A stretch of 57,558 bases of DNA, taken from NCBI RefSeq assembly GCF_032250955.1, contig NZ_JAVVES010000008.1, forward strand, positions 1 through 57,558. The letters run 5' to 3'. Below the pieces are notes generated by a model. It searched no databases. It was not told the DNA's origin and was given only the letters and a program-made list of their open reading frames with translations. Both the position numbers and the translations under genes were made by a program. This DNA is from Sulfuriflexus sp032250955. Its GTDB lineage: Bacteria; Pseudomonadota; Gammaproteobacteria; AKS1. Below, in pieces: positions 16,501-23,888 of the stretch (positions are counted from its first letter, which is position 1; every line of letters starts with the position of its first letter).

Positions 16501-17085
16501 TTATTCGACGGTGACTTTTTTGATCAAAACCGCTGTCAGGGGAACGTCACGAGAGGGCAGCGGTGTGTCTGCACCGGTGGCAACCTGGCGGATTTTGTCA
16601 ACCACGTCCATTCCTTCAACAACCTGACCGAATACGGCATAACCAAAGCCGCGTGGTGTTGGCCCGCGGTGATCGAGGGAAGGGTTGTCTTTTACATTAA
16701 TGAAAAACTGCGAGGTGGCTGAATGAATAACGCCGGTACGGGCCATGCTAATCGTGCCGCGAAGATTTTGCAGTCCATTGTTGGCCTCATTGATGATCGG
16801 CGGCCGGGTGGGTTTCTTATTATAGTGTTCGTCATAGCCACCGCCCTGGATCATAAAGCCATCGATCACCCGATGGAAAATGGTGCCCTCATAAAATCCT
16901 GATTGCGCGTAACTGAGAAAGTTCTTTACCGTAATGGGTGCCCGGGCCTTGTCGAGCTCGAGGACGATATCACCCATGCTGGTTTGCATGTGGACACGCA
17001 CCTTGTCGGTATCCGCCGTCAGTGCCTGGACAGGCAATAACAGGGCGAGGCCCACGGTCAGGAGGAATTTAACGATTTTGTGCAT
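16501..17085 (-). CDS. ppiA: Periplasmic peptidyl-prolyl cis-trans isomerase A (cyclophilin)
   Basis: A 194-residue cyclophilin with an N-terminal signal peptide (basic MHKIVK, hydrophobic FLLTVGLALLLPV, cleavage probably after ALTA). The catalytic segments are GTIFHRVIDGFMIQGGGY and ATSQFFINVKDN. I chose the ATG at 17085 because it gives the signal peptide and has an AGGAAA ribosome site; the reading frame stays open upstream to 17757, but that part lies antisense to the start of cysS and has no cyclophilin homology. It acts in the periplasm. It is the first gene of the ppiA-ppiB-lpxH run, divergent from cysS. Confidence 0.93.
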   Translation of the reverse strand: MHKIVKFLLTVGLALLLPVQALTADTDKVRVHMQTSMGDIVLELDKARAPITVKNFLSYAQSGFYEGTIFHRVIDGFMIQGGGYDEHYNKKPTRPPIINEANNGLQNLRGTISMARTGVIHSATSQFFINVKDNPSLDHRGPTPRGFGYAVFGQVVEGMDVVDKIRQVATGADTPLPSRDVPLTAVLIKKVTVE

Positions 17086-17274
17086 GTTTCCTGGATTCTC
17101 TGCTATATAGGTTTTTTCTGAACTGAGACTAATAATATAGGCTTTGCGCCCATCATGAAAGCCGTCGCCGTTGTCGGCTGTGAGCAGGGTTTTGTCCGGA
17201 AGCGGGCTTTCCGTTACCATTCCCCGCCATAGAACCATTGCAAGCGGGCCGCTGCCCGGGAGAACTCGACAACC

Positions 17275-18672
17275 GTGCTGGAAATCTACAACACCCTGAC
17301 GCGCAAGAAGGCGCCGTTCAAACCAATCGATCCGGAGAATGTCCGCATGTACGTCTGTGGCATGACGGTTTATGACCTTTGCCATCTCGGTCATGCCCGC
17401 GTGCTGGTGGTGTTCGATGTGGTCAATCGCTACCTGCGGCATGTCTTTGGCGATGACAAGGTGACCTACGTGCGCAACATTACGGATATCGATGACAAGA
17501 TCATCGCCCGCGCCAACGAAAACGGTGAGGCATTTGATGTGCTTACCGGACGCTTTATCGACGAAATGACCAGGGATGCCGACGCGCTGGGCGTGCAACG
17601 GCCCGATATTGAACCGCGTGCCACCATGTATATGCAGCAGATCATCGACATGATCCAGACGCTCATTGAAAAGGGCAGTGCCTATGCTGCCGGCAATGGT
17701 GATGTCTATTACGCGGTAAATCACTTTGCTGACTACGGTGCCCTCTCCGGCAAACATCTCGAAGACCTGCGGTCCGGCGCACGCGTTGAGGTCGATGAAG
17801 CAAAAAAAGATCCCCTCGACTTCGTCTTGTGGAAGGCCGCCAAACCAGGCGAGCCGGATTGGGATTCACCATGGGGCAAGGGCCGGCCGGGCTGGCATAT
17901 CGAGTGTTCGGCCATGTCGACACACTGTCTTGGACATCATTTTGATATCCATGGTGGCGGTATGGACCTGCAGTTCCCGCACCACGAAAATGAAATCGCC
18001 CAGTCCGAAGCCGCGACCGGTGAAAAGTTCGTCAATGTCTGGATGCATAACGGTTTTGTGCGTATCGATGATGAAAAGATGTCCAAGTCACTGGGCAACT
18101 TCTTCACCGTGCGCGAGATTCTCGCCCGCTATGCACCGGAGGTGGTGCGTTACTTCGTGCTCAGCAGCCATTACCGCAGCCCGTTGAATTACTCGGATGT
18201 CCATCTGGACCAGGCGCGGGCGGCACTGGAGGGTTTTTATACGGCGCTGCGCGATCTGGATCCGGACCTGAATGCCGATGGCGGCGACTATGAAGCCCGT
18301 TTTATCGCCGCCATGGACGACGATTTTAACACCCCCGAGGCACTGGCCATCCTTGCCGAGTTACGCCACGCCATTAACAAGGAAAAAAATGCCGGTGCGA
18401 CCGACAGGGCCAATCAACTGGGCGGCGTGATGGTCCGGCTCGGTCGTCTGCTTGGCCTGGTGCAGGATGCCCCCGAGACCTGGTTGACCGCCGCGGCCGG
18501 CGAGCAGGCGGATGAGCTGGACGCGGCTGAAATTGATACCATGATCGAGGCCCGCGATGCGGCCCGTGCGGCAAAAGACTGGGCCGAGGCGGATCGCCTG
18601 CGCGAGGCGTTGACGGCTATGGGGATTATCCTCGAAGATAGTTCGGGGACGACGCGCTGGCGCCGGGGCTAA
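17275..18672 (+). CDS. cysS: Cysteinyl-tRNA synthetase
   Basis: A 465-residue class I synthetase that charges tRNA-Cys. The HIGH-like motif is in YDLCHLGHAR, and the KMSKS loop is EKMSKSLGNF. Zinc ligands are visible at C28 (YVCGMTVYD), in HIECSAMS and in the HHENEIAQSE segment. The GTG start at 17275 is taken because it gives the standard N-terminus LEIYNTLTRKK and has a GGGAG ribosome site. It is divergent from ppiA; the 190-base gap must hold both promoters. Confidence 0.96.
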   Translation: MLEIYNTLTRKKAPFKPIDPENVRMYVCGMTVYDLCHLGHARVLVVFDVVNRYLRHVFGDDKVTYVRNITDIDDKIIARANENGEAFDVLTGRFIDEMTRDADALGVQRPDIEPRATMYMQQIIDMIQTLIEKGSAYAAGNGDVYYAVNHFADYGALSGKHLEDLRSGARVEVDEAKKDPLDFVLWKAAKPGEPDWDSPWGKGRPGWHIECSAMSTHCLGHHFDIHGGGMDLQFPHHENEIAQSEAATGEKFVNVWMHNGFVRIDDEKMSKSLGNFFTVREILARYAPEVVRYFVLSSHYRSPLNYSDVHLDQARAALEGFYTALRDLDPDLNADGGDYEARFIAAMDDDFNTPEALAILAELRHAINKEKNAGATDRANQLGGVMVRLGRLLGLVQDAPETWLTAAAGEQADELDAAEIDTMIEARDAARAAKDWAEADRLREALTAMGIILEDSSGTTRWRRG

Positions 18673-18760
18673 AACCGCCGAGCACCGCGAGGCGCGGAAT
18701 TTTACGCCTGATTGGCTGTCGTAAAATCAGGTTTGTATGGATAATCAACGAGGAAAAGTC

Positions 18761-19405
18761 ATGCGTGTAATCCTTTCAATGTGTCTATTGATCTTTGCGG
18801 TGACCCCGGCCTGGGCGGCCGGGTCGAACAGGGCCATGAAAGAGGACAAGACGCAAGTCAACGACTGGAACAGGTTTGCCAGTGACCTGTATGCCCTCCA
18901 TAAGGAGCAATTATCCGCTCACAAGGTAAAAGAAACAGTGAAAATGGGGGGATACCGGGGCAGGAAGGATTTCTACAAAGAGGTCACCTATGCCGATGCG
19001 CAAACCGGTCGCGTTCTGAGCCGCATTCAGTGGGAAATAGAGAATCCCGGGAATATTCACGTTATCGAAGTCTTTCAGTATGACCAGGAAGGTCGCGTAA
19101 GCCTCGACTACACGGCGGCTTTTCTGCCAGGCTTTCGCAATGCCCCCGTTCAGACACTGGTCGCCACTCACGCGTATAACGAAGACCTGCACGCTTTCCG
19201 AACGTTCGATGCGAGTGGTGATACGGTATTCGAGCGTTGCACAGGGACTTACAAGGGCAAGACCATCGCGCTCGATTTCGAAGACTACCAGATCGAAACC
19301 ATGCGTCTTGAGCCTGCCGGCATGATGAAAAGCTCGGCATATCAAGCCTGTTTTGGCTCGCTCGAACTGACCGCGGCCAGCTTTTTACCGCCGCGTAAAC
19401 AGTAG
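18761..19405 (+). CDS. Periplasmic protein of unknown function
   Basis: A 214-residue protein, not recognised. The N-terminus is a Sec signal peptide (MRVILSMCLLIFAVTPAWA, cleavage expected after AWA). The mature part is rich in beta-strand patterns and has two cysteines (near residues 174 and 198 of the precursor) that could form a disulfide. The ATG at 18761 is preferred over an in-frame ATG at 18737, because only it has a ribosome site (CGAGGAAAAG) and begins directly with the signal peptide. Its stop is four bases from the stop of the convergent folD. Confidence 0.75.
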   Translation: MRVILSMCLLIFAVTPAWAAGSNRAMKEDKTQVNDWNRFASDLYALHKEQLSAHKVKETVKMGGYRGRKDFYKEVTYADAQTGRVLSRIQWEIENPGNIHVIEVFQYDQEGRVSLDYTAAFLPGFRNAPVQTLVATHAYNEDLHAFRTFDASGDTVFERCTGTYKGKTIALDFEDYQIETMRLEPAGMMKSSAYQACFGSLELTAASFLPPRKQ

Positions 19406-19409
19406 CGAC

Positions 19410-20267
19410 CTAATCGACGTCGCGTGCCTCGGCCGCGTCGACGGTGTTTTCCAGCAGGGTGGCAACTGTCATGGGACCGACCCCACCCGGTACCGGAGTG
19501 ATCCAGCCGGCGCGTTCCGCGGCCGGGGCAAATTCGACATCTCCGACCAGGCGACCGTCTTCGAGGCGGTTGATACCGACATCGATCACAATGGCCCCGG
19601 GTTTGATCCATTCTCCCTTAACAAATGCGGGAATACCGACACCGGCCACCACCAGGTCGGCGGCCGCAACCTTGGTGGCCAGTTCACGGGTCTTGCTGTG
19701 ACAGATCGTCACCGTGCAGCGGGCCATGAGTAACTCCAGGGCCATTGGTCGACCGACGATATTCGAGGCCCCGATGACCACTGCATCCAGACCGGCCAGC
19801 GTCTGACCCGTGCTTTCCAGCAAAGTCATGATGCCGCGGGGGGTACAGGGGCGCAGCAAGGGTCGGCGTTGAACGAGACGGCCAAGATTGTAGGGATGAA
19901 AGCCATCTACGTCCTTGGCCGGGTTGATCCGCTCGATCACCGTATCGGCATCAATGTGTTCCGGTAGTGGTAACTGCACCAGAATACCGTCGACGCCGGG
20001 CTCATTGTTGAGGCGGTCGATGAGGGCGAGCAATTCGGCTTCGCTGGTGTCAGCGGGCAGATCATAAGAGTGGGATAACACCCCGGTTTCTTCACAACGC
20101 TTGCGTTTGCTGCCCACATAAACACTGGATGCGGGGTCGTTACCGACTAATACTACGGCCAGGCCGGGTGCAGGCTTGCCGGCAGCAATACGCGCCTCAA
20201 CGCGCCTGGTGACCTTGCCGAGCAGGTCGGCGGCGATTTGCTTGCCATCTATGCGGTGTGCGGTCAT
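19410..20267 (-). CDS. folD: Bifunctional methylenetetrahydrofolate dehydrogenase / cyclohydrolase
   Basis: A 285-residue NADP enzyme that interconverts 5,10-methylene-, methenyl- and 10-formyl-tetrahydrofolate in one-carbon metabolism. The catalytic lysine lies in YVGSKRKRCEE, preceded by GNDPASSVY. The Rossmann motif is VVIGASNIVGRPMALE, and the C-terminal signature TPVPGGVGPMTVATLLENT is complete. It faces the unknown periplasmic gene and has the tRNA cluster behind it, as in Pseudomonas. Confidence 0.97.
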   Translation of the reverse strand: MTAHRIDGKQIAADLLGKVTRRVEARIAAGKPAPGLAVVLVGNDPASSVYVGSKRKRCEETGVLSHSYDLPADTSEAELLALIDRLNNEPGVDGILVQLPLPEHIDADTVIERINPAKDVDGFHPYNLGRLVQRRPLLRPCTPRGIMTLLESTGQTLAGLDAVVIGASNIVGRPMALELLMARCTVTICHSKTRELATKVAAADLVVAGVGIPAFVKGEWIKPGAIVIDVGINRLEDGRLVGDVEFAPAAERAGWITPVPGGVGPMTVATLLENTVDAAEARDVD

Positions 20268-20324
20268 GAAGTCATCCCGTCCGGATCATGAAAGGCCGGG
20301 ATTATACCTGAATTGCAAGCCGAA

Positions 20325-20353
20325 TTGACGCGGCGTTTTCCTGCGCGTATTAT
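20325..20353 (+). promoter_or_regulatory. Sigma-70 promoter of the tRNA cluster
   Basis: TTGACG at 20325-20330, a 17-base spacer and TATTAT at 20348-20353, followed by a GC-rich discriminator (CCCG). It lies 90 bases before tRNA-Pro. The GC-rich discriminator is the usual mark of growth-rate or ppGpp control at stable RNA promoters. Confidence 0.65.
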
Positions 20354-20442
20354 CCCGTTCCCTGCTCAGCAGACCCCCTTGGTCTTGAGCAGGAAAAGTC
20401 GGGATTTAACAGGCGGTTGCTCGCCGTAATCTCGCCATAAAT

Positions 20443-20519
20443 CGGGGTATAGCGCAGTCTGGTAGCGCGCCTGCTTTGGGAGCAGGATGTCGGGAGTTCG
20501 AATCTCTCTACCCCGACCA
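20443..20519 (+). tRNA. tRNA-Pro (TGG)
   Basis: A 77-base tRNA with CCA encoded. The acceptor arms are CGGGGTA and TACCCCG, the anticodon loop is TTTGGGA with anticodon TGG, and the T-arm is GGGAGTTCGAATCTCTC-like. It is first in the cluster. Its last 19 bases are repeated twice downstream (20672-20690 and 20851-20869), and its T-arm occurs twice inverted. Confidence 0.97.
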
Positions 20520-20671
20520 AATTATTGGTCGTTTGTTTCAGGCTATTGCCGGAGACAAACGCGGTTGCAGTAGAGAGATTTGAACTCCCGACGAAAGTCA
20601 TAAGGTGAGTTCGACCAGCACCGGAGGTGCGCAGAACGCCGCAGGCGGCCCGAAGGGCGAGCGTAGCGAGT
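20520..20671. repeat. tRNA-linked repeat unit 1 (inverted tRNA-Pro T-arm)
   Basis: A spacer unit after tRNA-Pro. 20570-20592 is the reverse complement of tRNA-Pro 20489-20511 with one mismatch in 23. A core follows, reading AAGGTGAGTTCGACCAGCAC and then GGAGGTGCGCAGAACGCCGC. It leads into a direct copy of the tRNA 3' end at 20672-20690. A hairpin CGTTTGT/ACAAACG (about 20530-20561) precedes the inverted arm. There is no reading frame of interest. Confidence 0.8.
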
Positions 20672-20690
20672 AATCTCTCTACCCCGACCA
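20672..20690 (+). repeat. Direct copy of the tRNA-Pro 3' end (first)
   Basis: Nineteen bases identical to the end of tRNA-Pro including CCA (20501-20519). There is no tRNA body before it, so it is a fragment, as left by integration at, or duplication of, a tRNA 3' end. Confidence 0.85.
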
Positions 20691-20850
20691 AATTATTGGT
20701 CGTTTGTTTTCAGGTTATTGCCGAGAATAAACGTGGTTGCAGTAGAGAGATTTGAACTCCCGACGAAAGTCATAAGGTGAGTTCGACCAGCACCGGAGGT
20801 GCGCAGAACGCCGCAGGCGGCCCCGAAGGGGGTGAGGGCAAAGCCCGAAT
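20691..20850. repeat. tRNA-linked repeat unit 2 (inverted tRNA-Pro T-arm)
   Basis: A second, near-identical copy of the 20520-20671 unit. The inverted T-arm is at 20742-20764. It differs in the leading hairpin (GAATAAACG replaces GACAAACG on the right arm) and in its last 30 bases (GGGGGTGAGGGCAAAGCCCGA). It ends in another direct copy of the tRNA 3' end at 20851-20869. Confidence 0.8.
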
Positions 20851-20869
20851 AATCTCTCTACCCCGACCA
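20851..20869 (+). repeat. Direct copy of the tRNA-Pro 3' end (second)
   Basis: Nineteen bases identical to 20501-20519, again without a tRNA body. The spacing between successive 3' ends is 171 and then 179 bases. Confidence 0.85.
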
Positions 20870-20924
20870 ATTTCTGTTGCACTGGCAAGATACAGGCTGG
20901 TCGCACGACAGGCGCTATGAGGCG

Positions 20925-20930
20925 TATAAT
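20925..20930 (+). promoter_or_regulatory. Candidate -10 element before tRNA-Arg
   Basis: A perfect TATAAT ends ten bases before tRNA-Arg. The -35 region is poor. It suggests that Arg-His-Lys can be transcribed separately from tRNA-Pro and its repeats. Confidence 0.4.
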
Positions 20931-20940
20931 TACTGGTCAT

Positions 20941-21017
20941 GCGCCCGTAGCTCATTCGGATAGAGCATCTGCCTTCTAAGCAGAGGGTAGCAGGTTCGAA
21001 TCCTGCCGGGCGCGCCA
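20941..21017 (+). tRNA. tRNA-Arg (TCT)
   Basis: A 77-base tRNA with encoded CCA. The acceptor arms are GCGCCCG and CGGGCGC, the anticodon loop is CTTCTAA with anticodon TCT, and the T-arm is GCAGGTTCGAATCCTGC. Fifteen bases of the T-arm recur inverted at 21071-21085. Confidence 0.97.
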
Positions 21018-21174
21018 TTTTTGATGGGGCAGACCCCGGAAGGTCGGCCTGATGAGGAACCTCAACCACGAGGATTCGAACCTGCGTTATATACAGGTGA
21101 GGTTCGACAAACCGGTGAAGCCGGTTTGGACAGCGCGAGAAGGTGTCCGCCCGGCAGCGGACAGATGATTTTAT
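21018..21174. repeat. tRNA-linked repeat after tRNA-Arg (inverted tRNA-Arg T-arm)
   Basis: The spacer between tRNA-Arg and tRNA-His has the same plan as the two units after tRNA-Pro. 21071-21085 is a perfect inverted copy of tRNA-Arg 20990-21004. The shared core follows in the form CAGGTGAGGTTCGACAAACC, then GGTGAAGCCGG. Unlike the Pro units, it does not end in a direct copy of the tRNA 3' end. Confidence 0.6.
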
Positions 21175-21251
21175 GGTGAGCGTAGCTCAGTTGGTAGAGC
21201 CCCGGATTGTGATTCCGGTTGTCGTGGGTTCGAGCCCCATCGTTCACCCCA
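21175..21251 (+). tRNA. tRNA-His (GTG)
   Basis: A 77-base tRNA with encoded CCA. The anticodon loop is ATTGTGA with anticodon GTG. The extra 5' G opposite C73, typical of tRNA-His, is encoded (GGTGAGC...GTTCACCCCA). Confidence 0.96.
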
Positions 21252-21329
21252 TTTTCCGGCCCTGGGATTGATACCAGCCGGTGGCTATGGTTCAATGCGC
21301 GACTGCCTTGCGCCATAGGCATGAGTTTC

Positions 21330-21405
21330 GGGTCGTTAGCTCAGTTGGTAGAGCAGCGGACTCTTAATCCGCGGGTCGACAGTTCGAGCCTGTCACGACC
21401 CACCA
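21330..21405 (+). tRNA. tRNA-Lys (CTT)
   Basis: A 76-base tRNA with acceptor arms GGGTCGT and ACGACCC, the anticodon loop CTCTTAA with anticodon CTT, the T-arm ACAGTTCGAGCCTGT and encoded CCA. It is the last tRNA before an intrinsic terminator. Confidence 0.96.
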
Positions 21406-21413
21406 CGAAACCG

Positions 21414-21443
21414 AAGGGTTGCGGCTTGCCGCAACCCTTTTTT
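21414..21443 (+). terminator. Intrinsic terminator of the Pro-Arg-His-Lys tRNA run
   Basis: GGGTTGCGGC (21416-21425) pairs perfectly with GCCGCAACCC (21428-21437), followed by six T residues. A strong Rho-independent terminator directly after tRNA-Lys. Confidence 0.92.
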
Positions 21444-21510
21444 GTATCCAGTCCGGTTTCTTCCCGGGCTGAGCCGGGCGAGAGGTTATGCGCGCCTCCC
21501 CGGAGCCTGA

Positions 21511-21516
21511 TATAAT
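21511..21516 (+). promoter_or_regulatory. Candidate -10 element of tRNA-Leu (and possibly tig)
   Basis: A perfect TATAAT lies 57 bases before tRNA-Leu, after the preceding terminator. The -35 is weak. Because there is no terminator between tRNA-Leu and tig, the transcript may continue into tig. Confidence 0.45.
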
Positions 21517-21573
21517 GAGGCGATTAAGGTGTCCTGCCGAGGGTATTTTTCGACGGGCCCGGACACAGTACGA

Positions 21574-21658
21574 GCGGAAGTGGTGAAATTGGTATACACG
21601 CCAGATTTAGGTTCTGGTGCCGCGAGGCGTGAGAGTTCGAGTCTCTCCTTCCGCACCA
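21574..21658 (+). tRNA. tRNA-Leu (TAG)
   Basis: An 85-base class II tRNA with acceptor arms GCGGAAG and CTTCCGC, the anticodon loop TTTAGGT with anticodon TAG, a long variable arm (TGCCGCGAGGCG) and encoded CCA. It lies 72 bases before trigger factor. Confidence 0.96.
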
Positions 21659-21730
21659 AATTCTTTTTATAATACAAGCCCCTGGCAAAATGATTAAACG
21701 CCGGTAAGAGCCGGGTTGAGGATATGACAC

Positions 21731-23038
21731 ATGCAGATTTCTGTTGAGAAGCGTGACGGTCTTGAACATCGAATGACTGTCGAATTGCCAGCTGAAGGTT
21801 TTGAGCAAACGGTTGAGACTCGCCTGGCAAACCTGGCCCGTACGGTAAAAATGCCCGGCTTCCGTCCCGGCAAGGTGCCGTTGCGTATCGTCAAGCAACA
21901 GTACGGTGCGCAGGCACAAAAGGAAGCGCTTGATGAGGCTGTCCAGTCCAGTCTTTACGAAGCCTTCAACAAGGAAAACCTGCGTCCGGCCGGCGCACCG
22001 AGTGTTGAGTTCCTGCCGCTTGAAGAGGGCAAAGGCCCGAAATACGCCGTTACCTTTGAAGTCATGCCAGAGGTCGAACTGGCTGACATGAGCGGTGCCA
22101 GGATCGAAATCCCCGTAGCGGAAATCACCGAAGCGGACGTTGACAAGACCATCGATCGTATTCGTGAACAACGCCAGGAATGGAAAGAAGTTGAGCGTGC
22201 CGCTAAAGACGGTGACCAGGTGATGGTCGATTTTGTCGGCACCAAAGACGGCGTCGCTTTTGAGGGTGGTACCGGCAGCAAGGTCCCGCTGGTGATTGGT
22301 TCCGGTCGTTTCATCAGTGACTTTGAAAAGGGCGTAGAAGGTGCCAGCGCCGGTGACGTGCGCAATATTGACGCGACCTTCCCGGAAGATTATGGCAACA
22401 AGGAACTGGCCGGCCAGACCGTGCAGTTTGAGATCACCGTTGGTGCGGTTATGGAGTCCGTGCTACCTGAAGTCACCGATGATTTCGTCAAGGAACTCGG
22501 TGTTGAAGAAGGTACCGTTGAGGCTTTGCACAGTCAGGTGAAGGAAAACATGGAACGCGAACTGAAATCCGTGACCCGTGAAATCACCAAGACCAACGTC
22601 ATGGACGCCCTGATTGAAAAGAACAAGATTGACTTGCCGCAGGTCATGGTCAAGGAAGAGATGCAGCGTTTGGCCAGGCAAATGGAGAATATGCTTGCCC
22701 AGCAAGGGATACCGATGCCGAAAGACAAGCCAATGGATCCCGAACTCTATCGTGAGCAGGCCGAGCGCCGTGTCACGCTGGGTCTGCTGATGTCGGAACT
22801 GGTCAATAAAGAAGGCATTGTTGCCGCTGATGACAAGGTCCGTGAGGCCGTGGAAGAAATTGCCGCGCCCTATGAAGACCCGAAGGAAATCATTGACCAT
22901 TACTATGGGGATCGGAATCGGCTTGCCGAGGTTCAGGCTGTAGTGATGGAACAAGCCGTGGTAGATTGGATACTGGAACGGGCCGAGACGGTCGAAAACA
23001 AGACAACTTTTGAAGAGATAATGCAGAGCCGCAGCTAG
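21731..23038 (+). CDS. tig: Trigger factor
   Basis: A 435-residue ribosome-associated chaperone that meets nascent chains at the exit tunnel. The N-terminal ribosome-docking signature is GFRPGKVPLRIV near residues 43-54. An FKBP-type isomerase domain spans about 160-245 (DQVMVDFVGTKDGVAFEGG), and a helical C-terminal chaperone cradle follows. It heads the conserved tig-clpP-clpX-lon-hupB block. There is only a short spacer to clpP, without a terminator. Confidence 0.98.
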   Translation: MQISVEKRDGLEHRMTVELPAEGFEQTVETRLANLARTVKMPGFRPGKVPLRIVKQQYGAQAQKEALDEAVQSSLYEAFNKENLRPAGAPSVEFLPLEEGKGPKYAVTFEVMPEVELADMSGARIEIPVAEITEADVDKTIDRIREQRQEWKEVERAAKDGDQVMVDFVGTKDGVAFEGGTGSKVPLVIGSGRFISDFEKGVEGASAGDVRNIDATFPEDYGNKELAGQTVQFEITVGAVMESVLPEVTDDFVKELGVEEGTVEALHSQVKENMERELKSVTREITKTNVMDALIEKNKIDLPQVMVKEEMQRLARQMENMLAQQGIPMPKDKPMDPELYREQAERRVTLGLLMSELVNKEGIVAADDKVREAVEEIAAPYEDPKEIIDHYYGDRNRLAEVQAVVMEQAVVDWILERAETVENKTTFEEIMQSRS

Positions 23039-23069
23039 CGCTGGCCGGCCTGCTAAAGGAAGGCAGTTC

Positions 23070-23699
23070 ATGACCGATATATATAACAGTGGCCTTGTGC
23101 CAATGGTGGTAGAGCAGTCATCACGTGGCGAACGCGCTTATGACATCTATTCCCGGTTGCTCAAGGAACGCGTGATTTTCATGGTAGGGCAGGTTGAAGA
23201 TCACATGGCTAACCTGATTGTCGCGCAATTGTTGTTTCTTGAATCCGAAAATCCGGACAAGGATATCCATCTGTATATCAACTCGCCGGGTGGTTCGGTG
23301 AGTGCCGGTCTGGCTATCTATGACACCATGCAGTTCATCAAGCCGAATGTCAGCACCTTGTGCGTGGGCATGGCGGCGAGTATGGGCGCACTGCTACTGG
23401 CCGGTGGTGAAGCCGGCAAGCGCTATTGCCTGCCGCACTCGCGCATGATGATCCATCAGCCCCTGGGTGGTGTTCAGGGCCAGGCCGCGGATATCGAGAT
23501 TCATGCCCGGGAGATGCTACTGGTCCGTGATCGTCTGAATGATATCCTGGTCAAGCATACCGGCCAGGACATGGAGACTATCCGCCGCGATACCGACCGC
23601 GACAATTTCATGAGCGGGGAGATCGCCGTTGAATATGGCCTGATTGACCAGGTTCTGACCAGCCGTGATATGGCCAACGTGACCGAACCGGGTGCCTGA
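23070..23699 (+). CDS. clpP: ATP-dependent Clp protease proteolytic subunit
   Basis: A 209-residue serine peptidase that forms the double heptameric barrel used by ClpX (and ClpA). The catalytic triad is visible: Ser104 in GMAASMGA, His129 in RMMIHQPLGG and Asp174 in IRRDTDRDNF. The short N-terminus before SRGERAYDIYSRLL is a usual propeptide/axial-loop length. It lies 31 bases after tig. Confidence 0.98.
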   Translation: MTDIYNSGLVPMVVEQSSRGERAYDIYSRLLKERVIFMVGQVEDHMANLIVAQLLFLESENPDKDIHLYINSPGGSVSAGLAIYDTMQFIKPNVSTLCVGMAASMGALLLAGGEAGKRYCLPHSRMMIHQPLGGVQGQAADIEIHAREMLLVRDRLNDILVKHTGQDMETIRRDTDRDNFMSGEIAVEYGLIDQVLTSRDMANVTEPGA

Positions 23700-23748
23700 A
23701 GAGGCTGAATCAAGACGCGAATAACGCGTAATTTTCAGGTTATTTGCC

Positions 23749-23776
23749 CTTGAACGGCACAGATTTTGCCTTATAT
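23749..23776 (+). promoter_or_regulatory. Weak heat-shock-like promoter upstream of clpX
   Basis: CTTGAAC at 23749-23755, a 13-base spacer and CCTTATAT at 23769-23776 partly resemble the sigma-32 consensus (CTTGAAA, CCCCATnT). The 189-base clpP-clpX gap also holds an inverted pair TTTCAGGTT / AACCTGAAA and a small hairpin, CCTGTAATAACAGG. It is a guess from similarity only. Confidence 0.3.
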
Positions 23777-23888
23777 TTACATTATGACGGCCAGGTGACA
23801 CAGACGCTTGCATATTGATGCAAATCGCTGCATGGTTTAACCTGAAATAACGGAACGCCTGTAATAACAGGTAATTAGAGGTAGCATT

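Noticed and set aside
17086..17757. Upstream open frame that would extend ppiA to 418 residues
   Set aside because: It lies antisense to the start of cysS, shows no cyclophilin similarity, and the ATG at 17085 has both a signal peptide and a ribosome site.
20672..20869. Additional tRNA-Pro genes or pseudogenes
   Set aside because: Only the last 19 bases of the tRNA are present in each copy; there is no acceptor 5' strand, D-arm or anticodon arm.
20350..20906. Minus-strand reading frames over the tRNA-Pro region (VGVERFELPTSCSQ-like)
   Set aside because: This is the well-known spurious translation of the antisense of a tRNA gene.
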